DNA of 64,000 bases, taken from NCBI GenBank assembly GCA_964017125.1, contig OZ024911.1:41851339-41915338 (forward strand). Direction: 5' to 3'. The notes under the pieces are model-generated. The model was not told the DNA's origin, did not search any database, and saw only the letters and a program-made list of their open reading frames with translations. This stretch comes from Flabesymbios commensalis (taxonomy: Eukaryota; Annelida; Polychaeta; Terebellida; Flabelligeridae). A program made the translations under genes and the position numbers. Below, in pieces: positions 34,736 to 44,872 of this stretch; the stretch's first letter is position 1, and each line of letters opens with the position of its first letter.

Positions 34736-34812
34736 ACGAGACATCGACCCAATGTCGGGCCAGCGTCGTAGACGGTGGACCAACATTGGTTCGATGTCTC
34801 GTGTTTGCTGGG
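34736..34812. mobile_element. GTCnnnGAC palindromic MITE, best-preserved copy
   Basis: 77 bp. CCCAGCAAACACGAGACATCG-type left end (quoted in part: CCAGCAAACACGAGACATC) is mirrored by GATGTCTCGTGTTTGCTGG at the right. The inner CCCAATGTCGGGCC/GGACCAACATTGG arms surround GCGTCGTAGACGGTGG. This copy serves as the family reference. Confidence 0.82.
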
Positions 34813-34983
34813 TCACTTCCGGTACTGCTGATCATTGGCATCGGTGCCAATTCAGGCTGTATCCTGATTTACCAAAAACAAAATGCGTTGTCCCATTGCT
34901 GCATAAGCACTGAGTCAACGGCTTGTATTGTTTGAGGAGGTTGACTTTTCCATGCCCTTAATCGGCCATATTTCTACAAAATT

Positions 34984-35166
34984 TGGGTCGTCACGGTAAA
35001 CATTGTGGGCGCATATTTTTATGGCTTATTGAAGCCTAACAACCCAGCTGCTTTAAAGAAACTGTGTCGCTTTGCTTCACTGAGCCCTAATATTTGTGGA
35101 CGTTGACCATGATGCGCATGCGTGCATGTCACTCACAATGTTTACTTAGCGAATCATGACGACCCA
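34984..35166. mobile_element. TIR element with TGGGTCGTCA ends
   Basis: TGGGTCGTCACGGTAAACAT and the inverse of ATGTTTACTTAGCGAATC...TGACGACCCA form inverted ends sharing GTAAACATTGTG. 183 bp, non-coding. Confidence 0.58.
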
Positions 35167-36084
35167 CCTACTTTAAATGTTTACACATAGGGGCTTACAG
35201 TTGGATCATCATTTACAGGTTTAATACAGTCATATGTGGCCATATGACGCACAAGATAGAAAGGGGGTATAGGCCTACAGTTCTTTTGATGGTTGCAAAT
35301 TACCCCTTGGTGGTAATTTTCAAAGGGTGTATAAAGTTTTACCCTGTGACATTTTTTTCAAAATCCATGGCAGATGTGCGCTAAAACCTCTGTGAAATCG
35401 CTATTATCACTATAACTTCCAAAGTATCTGAGTATTGGTGATAGAGTTACAAATTTTGGTTATTTTTTTTCGTTTCGACCACAAGGAATGTTATTAACGA
35501 TAATTTGTAAAACTAAGTTATTATACAATACAAAAAACGACACAAAATGTCGAGAATGGAATAAAAACTACACAAAAATAGTAAAATATTAATATGCATA
35601 TTATAAATATGTGGCCATACATTTATAGAGCTCCAGTGTAGGTTTTATCACGTTTAGTGATTGGTACCATGTGTTTCAAACTTGTAGTAATAGTGGAATT
35701 GTATCAGGCCTACTGCAAGTAATTGTAATGACACGTTTCGTCTGGAACGGTCATTTAAGTGACCTTGTAATACGCTATGCATAGATGAAAAATGACCAAT
35801 GTACATAATTATGACTCGATGGGGTGATTGAGAATGGTAGGTAACTGAGTGTGTTTTCCTTTACTCACCCAATAAGGGTTCTGGGCATGTCTAGTGGATT
35901 TATCCCTAGACTTGACTTTTTGCTGTGCAATTTAAAGCTAAAACACCATGGCCTTTAACTAAGCACCTTTATCGTCGAGTCAGATGGTCCCCGGAGTAAA
36001 AATCAGGGAGAATAACCAGGTAACTCCCATTCATCCCACGTTAAAGATCAACATTGTCTAACAGCTTAAGGCTCTACCGCAGCC
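35167..36084. other. Unannotated stretch
   Basis: No gene. The piece TTCATCCCACGTTAAAG...TGTCTAACA (36030-36062) echoes TTCATCCCACGTGAGAC...CGTCTAACA (31931-31966), a shared repeat fragment. Confidence 0.3.
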
Positions 36085-36470
36085 ACATCAATCTTGATGG
36101 ATCATTAATGCGACATTTGCATTAGCTCCGCTGTTGAGCGGAGGAACCAGGGTATATCACCGACAGTCCAAAGATTATAGCCTGTAGACTCGTGGAGACT
36201 GAGGCTTCTTTTCGATGGTTGTTGTAGACTAGGTAATTACGTACCATGCTATACAGCATGCAACAGACGTAGCAACTTCCTAATGAGCTGGCAATTGGAT
36301 CAACCAGTAGGCTAATACCACTAACAAACCACCCAGTACCCTATAATGTGTGAAAGGGTTTCTGCAAGATTCCCCACCCCCGTGAAGACAAAATATGGTA
36401 GGCGTAGGCCTACATCCAAGTTTAAACAACTACAACATGCAGTGTGACAACTGAAAAGATTACAGTTGAA
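36085..36470 (-). pseudogene. Paralogous segment P1 with a membrane-type reading, decayed
   Basis: On the minus strand this reads SSLGSCYVCCMLY, then RKEASVSTS and AIIFGLSV: two hydrophobic stretches with a short basic loop. The same segment occurs at 52366-52700, reading SSLGSCYVCCMLYGTLSN and RKEAAVSASVAIIFGLIVSG. The two copies differ by indels that are not multiples of three, so at least one is dead. The pattern loosely recalls a CD225-type loop, but I cannot assign it. Confidence 0.3.
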
Positions 36471-36530
36471 CCGAAGCAACATTAAAATATACTAAGGTGC
36501 ATTATATTTGCCAGTAGGTATATTACATGG

Positions 36531-36740
36531 GATCATGGTAGCTACACTCAGCCTGACTGCCTCGCCAGTCATGCATGCGTCCTGGGTTCAAAACCGCACG
36601 TAAACCTGCTATGTGTGGGTTTTTTCAGAAACATAACATTGTTTCTCCCTTTTTAATGTGACTAGGCGATCACGTTAATGGCAGCCGAGTTAAGTTTGAA
36701 ACCAGTGTATCGACGTTCATTTCGCACAGGGCCAAGCTCT
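36531..36740 (+). mobile_element. tRNA-derived SINE (type 3), unit A copy
   Basis: B box CTGGGTTCAAAACCGCACG (36581-36599). The body TTTTTTCAGAAACATAAC and TTTAATGTGACTAGGCGATC parallels the type-1 SINE body. The left border of the unit A/B duplication falls inside its head (GATCAT|GGTAGC). Confidence 0.68.
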
Positions 36741-37330
36741 GCGCACTCCTCTCACTTGGTAGCCATAATAGTCATTCGAGTCCATTGCAGATGAACGCCG
36801 TCGATTGCACTGTTCCAAATGGCTGCCTGCAAGTGATGCTCAACTTTTTCTTTTTTGTTTTGATTCCACAATTTCAATCTACACTATTGTCATTGATTGA
36901 TAGAGAATTATTCTTTCTTTACAACCGTTATTACCATGGCCTCACCTATACCATCTGCCTTCTCATGTGAGGAATTGAGGTCACTGCGGGTGATCTTTAC
37001 ACCATGAGCAATGTAAACAGGAACAACACCAGCAATAAGCAGATTACTAGTATGTTTGACATGGCTTCTGTATACAAATCTGGATCAAGCAAGGCCTCAG
37101 CTAACATTTCATTTAAGTGAACTTTGCATCCGTGCTGATGCTGTGATACTGCAGACAAAATAACATACAAAATAATACACACATATGTCGACGCCACCAA
37201 ACCCCCCCCCCCCCAGTCAACACGTATGTATGTCGTACAAGCGCTGCTGACATGCCGAAACAGCACCACAAATTCTGACCCTTCACTGTTCTTACACATT
37301 GATTCGGTTTTCGGTACAGCCATGCAAGCA
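36740..37330 (-). pseudogene. Decayed EEAD/DDTD (PIN/FEN-like) protein remnant, unit A
   Basis: On the minus strand, KVHLNEMLAEALLDPDLY is followed in another frame by VPVYIAHGVKITRSDLNSS and HEKADG, then GIGEAMVITV, and near 36790-36830 HHLQAAIWNSA. These match, in order, the pieces of a large uncharacterised animal family whose members read HEEAD...DTDV...LTGCDT...GIGK...AHxQAAIW. The DTDV and GCDT parts are missing in A and B but partly present in the older copy (58195-59605). A strong acceptor-like TATTTTGTCTGCAG precedes the first piece. Function unknown; the family is often repeat-associated. This copy is dead. Confidence 0.5.
37201..37214. repeat. Poly-C tract, unit A
   Basis: About 14 C. 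At the same position unit B has about 17 (44740-44756) and the older copy about 18 (60699-60716). Confidence 0.85.
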
Positions 37331-37754
37331 CAAGACGTTGACCGGGAACCGTTTTAAAGGTGGGTCAGGGCTAAAGATCTCTGAACGATAACTTCTGCTA
37401 TATTTGGCTCTAGAATGGAATAGTATTAATAATGGGCCGGACTCTGTGTGCGATGTCATCTATTGAAACTCCACCCAGCCCAGAACGATTGAACATAATT
37501 TTCTGGTCCTAATAATATTTTTGTTAATAACTAAAAACTAGTGGACCGAGATTTTATAAAAATTCAACGAATGTCACTGTGCCATATACTTTAATTATAT
37601 GTCTAATCTGAATCACTTCACCTGGACTTTAAAAAATATAATAATCGTTTTGAAACAAATCACAAAGACATGGCTGACGAACTACATCTGATATTTATTT
37701 TCAATTACTCAGGTATGATGCATAATGAAATAAAGAAAATTTAGTATTGATTTA

Positions 37755-37826
37755 CCCAATGCTGTTTAAATGTTAGACAAACGTCTGCGACGCTGGTCCA
37801 ACATTGAACCAACATTGGCGGAGTGC
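37755..37826. mobile_element. GTCnnnGAC palindromic MITE, unit A
   Basis: ACCCAATGCTGTTTAAATG, centre AACGTCTGCGACGCTGG, then CATTGAACCAACATTGG. Duplicated at 45297-45368. Confidence 0.6.
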
Positions 37827-37835
37827 ACATTGGCT

Positions 37836-38127
37836 GTCCTGTCAATACTCATTTGCGGGGTCAACTGTTTTGCAATCCCCGCAGTAATAACGTCAGTTAG
37901 CTTGGAAACCTGATGCCCAGCTAAGAGACTTCACTTTGGTGGAATTATTAACTGATAGATGTCGCTCAAGTATATATGGAATTGTTATGATTGGGGACTT
38001 GCTCTTAATGCGGCGGTGGGTATGAAATGCATTTTTCAGTATTATTATGTTATAGGGCCTAGGCCTACCCACGGGCACAATTGCATTCTGGGGGAGCCAT
38101 GACCTGCAAGTTTTAACAGTTGGCTAG
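37836..38127 (-). repeat. Dispersed repeat, unit A copy (inverse of 11156-11430)
   Basis: Reverse complement shares CAATTGTGCCCGTGGGTA, TGCATTTCATACCCA and AAGCTAACTGACG with 11156-11430. Non-coding. Confidence 0.6.
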
Positions 38128-38293
38128 ACCTTTAACTTTATACTATTCACCAAATAAGTCAATGACAAGAATTAGACTTAAGCCGACAAAATACTGACGA
38201 CAAAATAATATGTTTCATGGAATTTAGGCTACTGCAAATTGATTCATTTCGCCTGTCCGCTCTCCGTCAACTATCTGATCTGATCAACTATCA

Positions 38294-38932
38294 AGATCAG
38301 TTTTGTAGTGACTGAGATAACTTTTAAAGTTGCTGTACAAGATCACTTTTGTAGTTGCTGAGATAACTTTTAAAGTGGCCAAGATGACCTTTAAAGTTGC
38401 CGGGATAATTTTTAAAGTGGCTGTGATCACTTCTTCAGTAAGTAATATCAGTTTGTTTGTGGCCATGATCAGTTTTGTGGTAGTGATGGCTTCTTTTGTG
38501 GTCAAGATCACTTTTGTAGTGACCGAGATCACTTTTTAGGGGCTGACATAAGATTGTTAGTGGCCAAGATTACCTTTGTATCGCCTGAGATAACCTTTCA
38601 AGTGACTGTGGTCACTTCCTCAATGGGCAAGATCACTTTTGTAGTTGCTGAGATAACTTTAAAGTGGCTGTGATCACTTCTTCAGTGGTCAAGATCACGT
38701 TTGTAGTTGTTTGGATAATTTTTAAAATGGCTGTTATCACTTCTTCAGTGGCCGAGATCACTTTGTAGTGGTAATAAAACAGTTTGTTAATGGCCAAAAC
38801 CACCTTTTTAGTGGCGTAGATAACTTTTAAAGTGACTGTGATCACTTCTTCAGTGGTCAAGATCACCCTTGTAGTTGTTTAGATAATTTATAAAGTGGCT
38901 GTAATCACTTCTTCGGTGGCCAAATCACTTTT
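38294..38932. repeat. 21-bp minisatellite, about 30 units, unit A
   Basis: Imperfect 21-bp units such as GATCACTTTTGTAGTTGCTGA and GATAACTTTTAAAGTGGCCAA (first 20 bases: GATAACTTTTAAAGTGGCCA). Since 21 is divisible by three, long frames stay open on both strands, giving heptad-like peptides (ITFKVAK, EVITATLK); I read these as by-products. Unit B is three units (62 bp) shorter. Confidence 0.88.
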
Positions 38933-40075
38933 GAAAAATGATTCCAGAGTATGTAAGAGTAATAACAAACATGTATACCATATAAAGTTAACATGAGCGA
39001 GAAGTCCTGCTGATATTTACTATTATTGTACATTACGTATTTAACAGGAATAAAATATTATATATCGACGCTAAAGCCCTTGATAGTAACTTTCAACTGA
39101 TATCAAAGATGTCTGATCCTATCGCATCGATAGGAACAGTTGTAGTTTTAAATAAAACGAGATAAGAAAACAATATAGACATATGAATTATAGAGAAATA
39201 TGATTCACAAATATAATAAAACAATATAAGGAATCAACTGATGTGATGTCTCATGAGCATTGCATAATTCTAACGTGTTGATGTGCATTTTAAAGCACTC
39301 ACAACATTATAAATAGTACTAGCTAGCTAGGTGTGTAGTTCCCTCTTATAATTAGACCACTGCGAAATAAACACTGAAGCATGTATAAAAATAGCATGAA
39401 TAGACATAAGATATTATTTTATTGTAGCAAAGAAATGAAATACAATGCATATCATAAACTTAACTGGTCGGTTTTTTTATTAAAAATATCGTGTCCATCC
39501 ATTCATGTTTTTTGTTTGCAGAACCTCTTTAAATACAACATTTTTGATCGGGTGGATATTTCTAAATAAGCATTGGGTTAATGTTTGGACTAATTAAATA
39601 TGGATATGGTGAAAGATTTTGCCCTTGAAAATGCTACATTTAAAAAGTCTCCCAATGTGAGCAATATGCCTAAAATATTTGAGGGCAGGCTGCCAATCCT
39701 CCCCATTCCTTCATAGCTTGGATTCGCCCCTGAATAGAAATGTAGATATGAAGAATGTATGAGGAACTGAATCAGATAGTTATTAATTAGTTACCTAATT
39801 GTTTTCTATTCCATATCGCTATTTTTTCCTGTTCTAATTTGCCATCAATCAGAAACGTCAATGACTGTGAGTCTAATAAAAAAAAGTGACATAATTTGTG
39901 ATAATAAACATGTGTAATTAGAGCTGATGAAGATAAAATGTATAGAGAATACTTACGTGTTTTTTCTTGTTCTGTAGTTGCTCGTGTAGTACGGATATAC
40001 GTGATCAAGTTGTGAATTGCAAAGAAATATATTTGAGCCTATGCGGGAGTGGGGGGTATAATTGGAGATTATGGT
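38933..40075. other. Unannotated part of unit A
   Basis: AT-rich; no gene. From 39121 on it has a diverged counterpart at 53826-56415. Confidence 0.4.
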
Positions 40076-40079
40076 GACA

Positions 40080-40530
40080 ATCGCACATCAACGTTAGATT
40101 AATGTTGATCCATTGTTTACAACGCTTCCCCAACATTAAACCGACATTTGATTTAGCTGTCAGCATACCTGCATAATATACTCGGTTATTACCCAATGCT
40201 GGCCCAAGTACTAAATGTGGGCCATCGTCACAGACCGCAGGCAAATATTAACCAAGCTTTGGCTCAGAGCATCGTGCTGGTTCTACTATGCGACGCCAGC
40301 CCACCAGCCTACCATTGGGCCGACAATGTGTCGGTGTATCGAGCATTGGTCCGATGTTAAGCCATTGTCTACGACTATGGCCAACATTTAAACGGCATTG
40401 GGGCGGTGTGAGCGTGTATACTAGGTGGCCAGCAGAAAGCACTGTCCAGTGTTGCATGGATGCTGGCCAGAGCCTGCGACGGAAAAACAGCGCTGAACCG
40501 GCATTGGGTTAGTGTTGTGCTGACTTGCAA
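40080..40530. repeat. Cluster of GTCnnnGAC-type palindrome fragments, unit A
   Basis: Four or more arms in succession: CATCAACGTTAGATTAATG, TACCCAATGCTGGCCCAAG, GCCATCGTCACAGACCGC, TACCATTGGGCCGAC, GCCATTGTCTACGACTATGG and AACCGGCATTGGGTTAGTG. It looks like several copies inserted into or beside each other. Also in B (47560-48010) and the older copy (54600-55045). Confidence 0.6.
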
Positions 40531-40921
40531 TGGACACGAACATCTGCTGAAAATTGTGATGAATATTGAATAAAAGCCAAATTACGGCACAAAAACACAT
40601 CCTAATAAATTTGAATATACGTTACAACCATACCTAAATATCAAAACTTCGCGTGAGGTAGGCCTAGACCTCTATAGGGGGTGGCGAGAAATAGCGATTT
40701 GGTCACCTTGGACGGAGCCTAAAAACCCTTATTCTATTATGGTATAGATAAAATAAAAAATAATTTGTGTGATATATTTACATTATTTCAGAAAAAATCG
40801 TTACAAATGATAAATATGTCAATACAATTGTTGTCTAAACAGGATTAAAACAAATTGCTCACATTCAGCAGAAATAGGTAACATGACGATTTTACGTGAA
40901 TAGAAATTTACTTGTGAAATT

Positions 40922-41298
40922 TACTTGTGGGCACGAAACGTTTTGATGTATCCCTCTCAAATTTGTTCTGCATGTTGCTAATGACCAGTTCTCGGACAAA
41001 TTCAATAATGGCCGAAAAAAATACAAATAGCTGATTTATTGTGATTTTTCACATTTCACGTCTATAATTTTATCTTGTGGACGCGATAACTTCAAAAGTT
41101 TTCATGTATCCTGATCAAATTTGTTATGCATGTTACTAATAACCAGTTCTCGGAAAAGTTCACTAATGGCTGAAAAAATGCCGATTTTTTCGATTTCACG
41201 CATTTTACGTCGTTGATTTTATCTTTTGGCACGATAACTTCAAAAGTTTGTTATGTATCCTGCCCAAAACCAGTTCCCAGACAAGTTGAATAATGGCG
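40922..41298. repeat. ~150-bp repeat, about 2.5 units, unit A
   Basis: Each unit repeats ACTTCAAAAGTTTxxATGTATCC, then CAAATTTGTT, CCAGTTCTCGGA and TTCAATAATGGC. Units begin near 40923, 41074 and 41223. Also in B (48402-48778) and the older copy (55548-55905). Confidence 0.7.
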
Positions 41299-41589
41299 GC
41301 CGGCTATTGTCGGGTGTGCTCTTGTTTTGCTTAAAATTTGGGTCCTGTAACCGGAGGCATTATCACGATTATGGCAGATGGTTACAAAGATTCCTTGCGG
41401 CCAATCTATGCAATAGTCTACTATATCACTGCAGCCGCAGCATCCTTGCTTGAGCAAAACGGGATCGGATTACACAACGGCAACACTTTTCTATAATTAT
41501 GTGTTAATTAAATCGTTGCTGCGTTGAATGGCAGATGGGTAAACGATTAAATAGCAAATTATGTATTTGGAGTATCGTTACACCATGTA

Positions 41590-41962
41590 TTAAAGGGACT
41601 GGCCCACGCTAAAATCATCAAAAAATCGGTGATTTTATTTTGGCTTCTTAATATGACCATATGATGTAAACATGTACATAGACTAGAACTGCAAATTTTT
41701 ATAATTTTTGTGCTGCGCATTCATCAGTTAGACTAGATATAGAGACGAAATTCCCGCATTTCCTATTTTTGACATGGTTGTCAATAATTAGAAATCAGGA
41801 ATTTCGTCTCTATATCTAGCCTAACTGGTGAGTGCGCAGCACAAAAATTATAAAAATTTGCAGTTCTACTCTATGTACATGTTTACATCATATGGTCATA
41901 TTAAGAACCCGAAATAAAATCACCGATTTTTTGATGATTTTAGCGTGGGCCAGTCCCTTTAA
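41590..41962. mobile_element. TTAA-flanked foldback MITE present only in unit A
   Basis: 365 bp (41594-41958) between TTAA at 41590-41593 and 41959-41962. The ends AGGGACTGGCCCACGC/GCGTGGGCCAGTCCCT continue as about 165-bp near-perfect inverted repeats. Unit B has one intact TTAA at 49070-49073 and the older copy has no insert either (TGAA), so this is a clean insertion. TTAA suggests mobilisation by a piggyBac-type transposase. A likely relative is at 25855-26207. Confidence 0.9.
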
Positions 41963-42244
41963 CCATATGTGGCTAATTTATGGTTATACTTGATGACATC
42001 ACATTTGATTGCGCAATATTTTGTATGGTGCACTGTGACACATTCTCATAAACGTATCTGTTTTAATGTGTTTTGATATATTATATTGTTTACGGGGATG
42101 GGGCTCACACTGAACACACCTCCACTCTCTTTATGTATAAACTGCTCATATGTATGTTTTCTGACATAAATGCGGGTATATATTGATGTGACTGGCGGTC
42201 TTTCTGTGCGAATTCATTCAGTTGCTGCAAACAAAAAAGATGAC

Positions 42245-42293
42245 CCTCAACATTATGTAAACGTTAGTTAACAGTGTCTTGTTTGCTGGTAGG
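42245..42293. mobile_element. Remnant of a GTCnnnGAC palindromic MITE, unit A
   Basis: CTCAACATTATGTAAACG...GTGTCTTGTTTGCTGG is the right half. Unit B keeps more of it (GCTGGTCCAACATAG at 49356), so A lost a few bases. Confidence 0.5.
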
Positions 42294-42939
42294 CCCTATT
42301 TGGGATTATATACATCACAAATCGAAAAATGCATAGCGGGTCTAGATTCTAGTTCACAAATGCCCTAAGTGTACACAGGCCTAAATTATTTTGTTTAGCA
42401 CTATCTTATTATTTTATATATCATTGAAAATGCATTGCTCATTCGACATTGCAAATGCTTGAATGGTATCCATATAGACAATATTCACCATTGCAATGTA
42501 TTGTACAGTATAATGGGTACAACCGTAGAGCACAACTAGCCACTGTTGTTCTATATAGGTCTAGTCACACTAAACTAAGCCAGTGGCTGATTCTGAGGGT
42601 TGTCGTGTTTGAACACATTTTATAGATATTTATTTCACCATCGTAATATTTGGTGGGTAGGAAATAGACACTATGGAGAGTACTTAATTTCATAAAACAT
42701 GTCATACATTGGCTCATTCATTGTGACTTTTTTGTTAAATTATGTCCATGGCAAGTGCGTTTTTCCCTATGTCGCCAGCCATCACATTTTGAGAAGATGA
42801 ATAAAGGTCTCTGTTTACGGCATACTTAGCTGTTTTTCATTACATTATGTGCAATAATGATCAGAGTTGCATTTAGGACCACAATAGGGGTAATCTACTG
42901 CTTTTTACATAGTTTTTATGCGTTCTGAACATAAAGGTA

Positions 42940-43980
42940 ACGTATGTGACGTTCAGTCAAATATTGTTTATCTCTCAAGAAAGTACTCATCATTTTCACT
43001 GAAATGAGAAAACAGATATACTCTGAAGTACTCTGAAGTCTCAAGTTATATTTCGATGGAAGGCCATCTGTATTATATAAGCCTTGGCTTTTCAATAATC
43101 ATTTGTTTCTGAAGGGATGCAAGCCGTTTTGAGCATCACGTACGTTACCACGATCTTTAACCACACATCACTATTTTCAATTGTCTATGCAAGGGTGTGC
43201 AAAATTTACTTGGCGAATGGTTCTTTGAAGCAGCCTTGCTGCCAAATCAAAACGTGCTGCCATGTGTAAGATATGTAGGTGGTAAATTGTGGGTGTCAAC
43301 AAATCACGTACGTTACCGAAAAAACGCACGTTTATTTTTTGTTCAAGTACTCCTTGGTACGTCGAAGGTGGGGCGTACAGAATAGCTCATGACAGGTGCA
43401 TTTTATTATGCCTGAGCGATAATTGTTGCTTTTGTGAAAGTCCAGTAAGGTTAAAAACGTATGTGACATTTGACATTACAGAAGAATATTGTACGTGATC
43501 TTTGACTACTAGCAACGTATGTGATTATTGACATTTCCAGTCACTTGTGGAGAGTTAATGTATAGCTCTGATACTAACGCTCATGTCAACAGTCACGTAC
43601 TGAGAAGAATCACATACGTGACTTGTCAAACATCACATACGTACAATACACTCCCTGTTCAATTCAGTAATTTTCTTCCATCTTCACGTGTGGTCGCCCA
43701 GATCAGCTCACTACTGGCAGCATTATTATGAAAACCAACAATATATCAAAGGTATAATAGTATTCATGTCAAAAAAAGTTTACGTCCCAAACTTGAGTAC
43801 AGTTGGGGTGGAGGTGTCAAAGGTATGTTACTCCCCTTGGTATCTCGTTCTGTCGACCCTGCTTGTTTTAACATATCACCCTTGTATCAAATCATTTCTT
43901 CACATCAATTTCACCAGCTTACCTCTTATATCCCCCCATTCCAAACGAGAATTAGGTAAGCATCACGTACGTGACCCTGA
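42940..43980. repeat. Cluster of ACGTATGTGA / TCACGTACGT motifs, unit A
   Basis: About ten occurrences in both orientations: AACGTATGTGACGTT (42939), ATCACGTACGTTACC (43136 and 43302), AACGTATGTGACATT (43457), TGTACGTGATC (43490), AACGTATGTGATTA (43514), AGTCACGTACTG (43591), TCACATACGTGAC (43609), TCACATACGTAC (43631) and ATCACGTACGTGACC (43960). Repeated in B. They may be subterminal repeats of an element or a cluster of CACGTA/TACGTG protein sites. Confidence 0.6.
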
Positions 43981-44075
43981 AAGCACCAGGCTCAGAAAAA
44001 AACATTTCCTGAGCTCCACATCGAGCGAATTGACTTGCAGCTTCTCAGCAACAAACTACAGATATTGTACTATCA

Positions 44076-44279
44076 GGTAGCTACACTCAGCCTGACTGCC
44101 TCGCCAGTCATGCATGCGTCCTGGGTTCAAAACCGCACGTAAACCTGCTATGTGTGGGTTTTTTCAGAAACATAACATTGTTTCTCCCTTTTTAATGTGA
44201 CTAGGCGATCACGTTAATGGCAGCCGAGTTAAGTTTGAAACCAGTGTATCGACGTTCATTTCGCACAGGGCCAAGCTCT
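44076..44279 (+). mobile_element. tRNA-derived SINE (type 3), unit B copy, head truncated at the junction
   Basis: Same as 36531-36740 but the sequence left of GGTAGC is replaced by the end of unit A. Confidence 0.66.
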
Positions 44280-44872
44280 GCGCACTCCTCTCACTTGGTA
44301 GCCATAATAGTCATTCGAGTCCATTGCAGATGAACGCCGTCGATTGCACTGTTCCAAATGGCTGCCTGCAAGTGATGCTCAACTTTTTCTTTTTTGTTTT
44401 GATTCCACAATTTCAATCTACACTATTGTCATTGATTGATAGAGAATTATTCTTTCTTTACAACCGTTATTACCATGGCCTCACCTATACCATCTGCCTT
44501 CTCATGTGAGGAATTGAGGTCACTGCGGGTGATCTTTACACCATGAGCAATGTAAACAGGAACAACACCAGCAATAAGCAGATTACTAGTATGTTTGACA
44601 TGGCTTCTGTATACAAATCTGGATCAAGCAAGGCCTCAGCTAACATTTCATTTAAGTGAACTTTGCATCCGTGCTGATGCTGTGATACTGCAGACAAAAT
44701 AACATACAAAATAATACACACATATGTCGACGCCACCAACCCCCCCCCCCCCCCCCAGTCAACACGTATGTATGTCGTACAAGCGCTGCTGACATGCCGA
44801 AACAGCACCACAAATTCTGACCCTTCACTGTTCTTACACATTGATTCGGTTTTCGGTACAGCCATGCAAGCA
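44279..44872 (-). pseudogene. Decayed EEAD/DDTD protein remnant, unit B
   Basis: Copy of 36740-37330 with the same readings (KVHLNEMLAEALLDPDLY; VPVYIAHGVKITRSDL), differing mainly in poly-C length. Dead in the same ways as A. Confidence 0.5.

Larger units (their letters stand above)
36537..44075. repeat. Tandem segmental duplication, unit A (7539 bp)
   Basis: Aligns nearly base for base to unit B (44076-51195). Offsets: 7539 at the left end, 7542 after a poly-C length change, 7480 after a 62-bp minisatellite difference, 7111 after a 369-bp insertion present only in A. Substitutions are sparse on the left (several predicted peptides identical) and denser, with small indels, after about 42300. 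The unit holds a SINE, decayed EEAD-family coding, a minisatellite, palindromic elements, a 150-bp-type repeat and an ACGTATGTGA motif cluster. Confidence 0.95.

Noticed and set aside
40080-40530. Possible CRISPR-like array of short palindromes
   Set aside because: Repeats are irregular in spacing and sequence, the genome is eukaryotic, and the units match dispersed MITEs.
43688-44080. 130-codon plus-strand open frame in unit A
   Set aside because: Unit B has an in-frame stop in the same reading and no domain is recognisable, so it is not a conserved gene.
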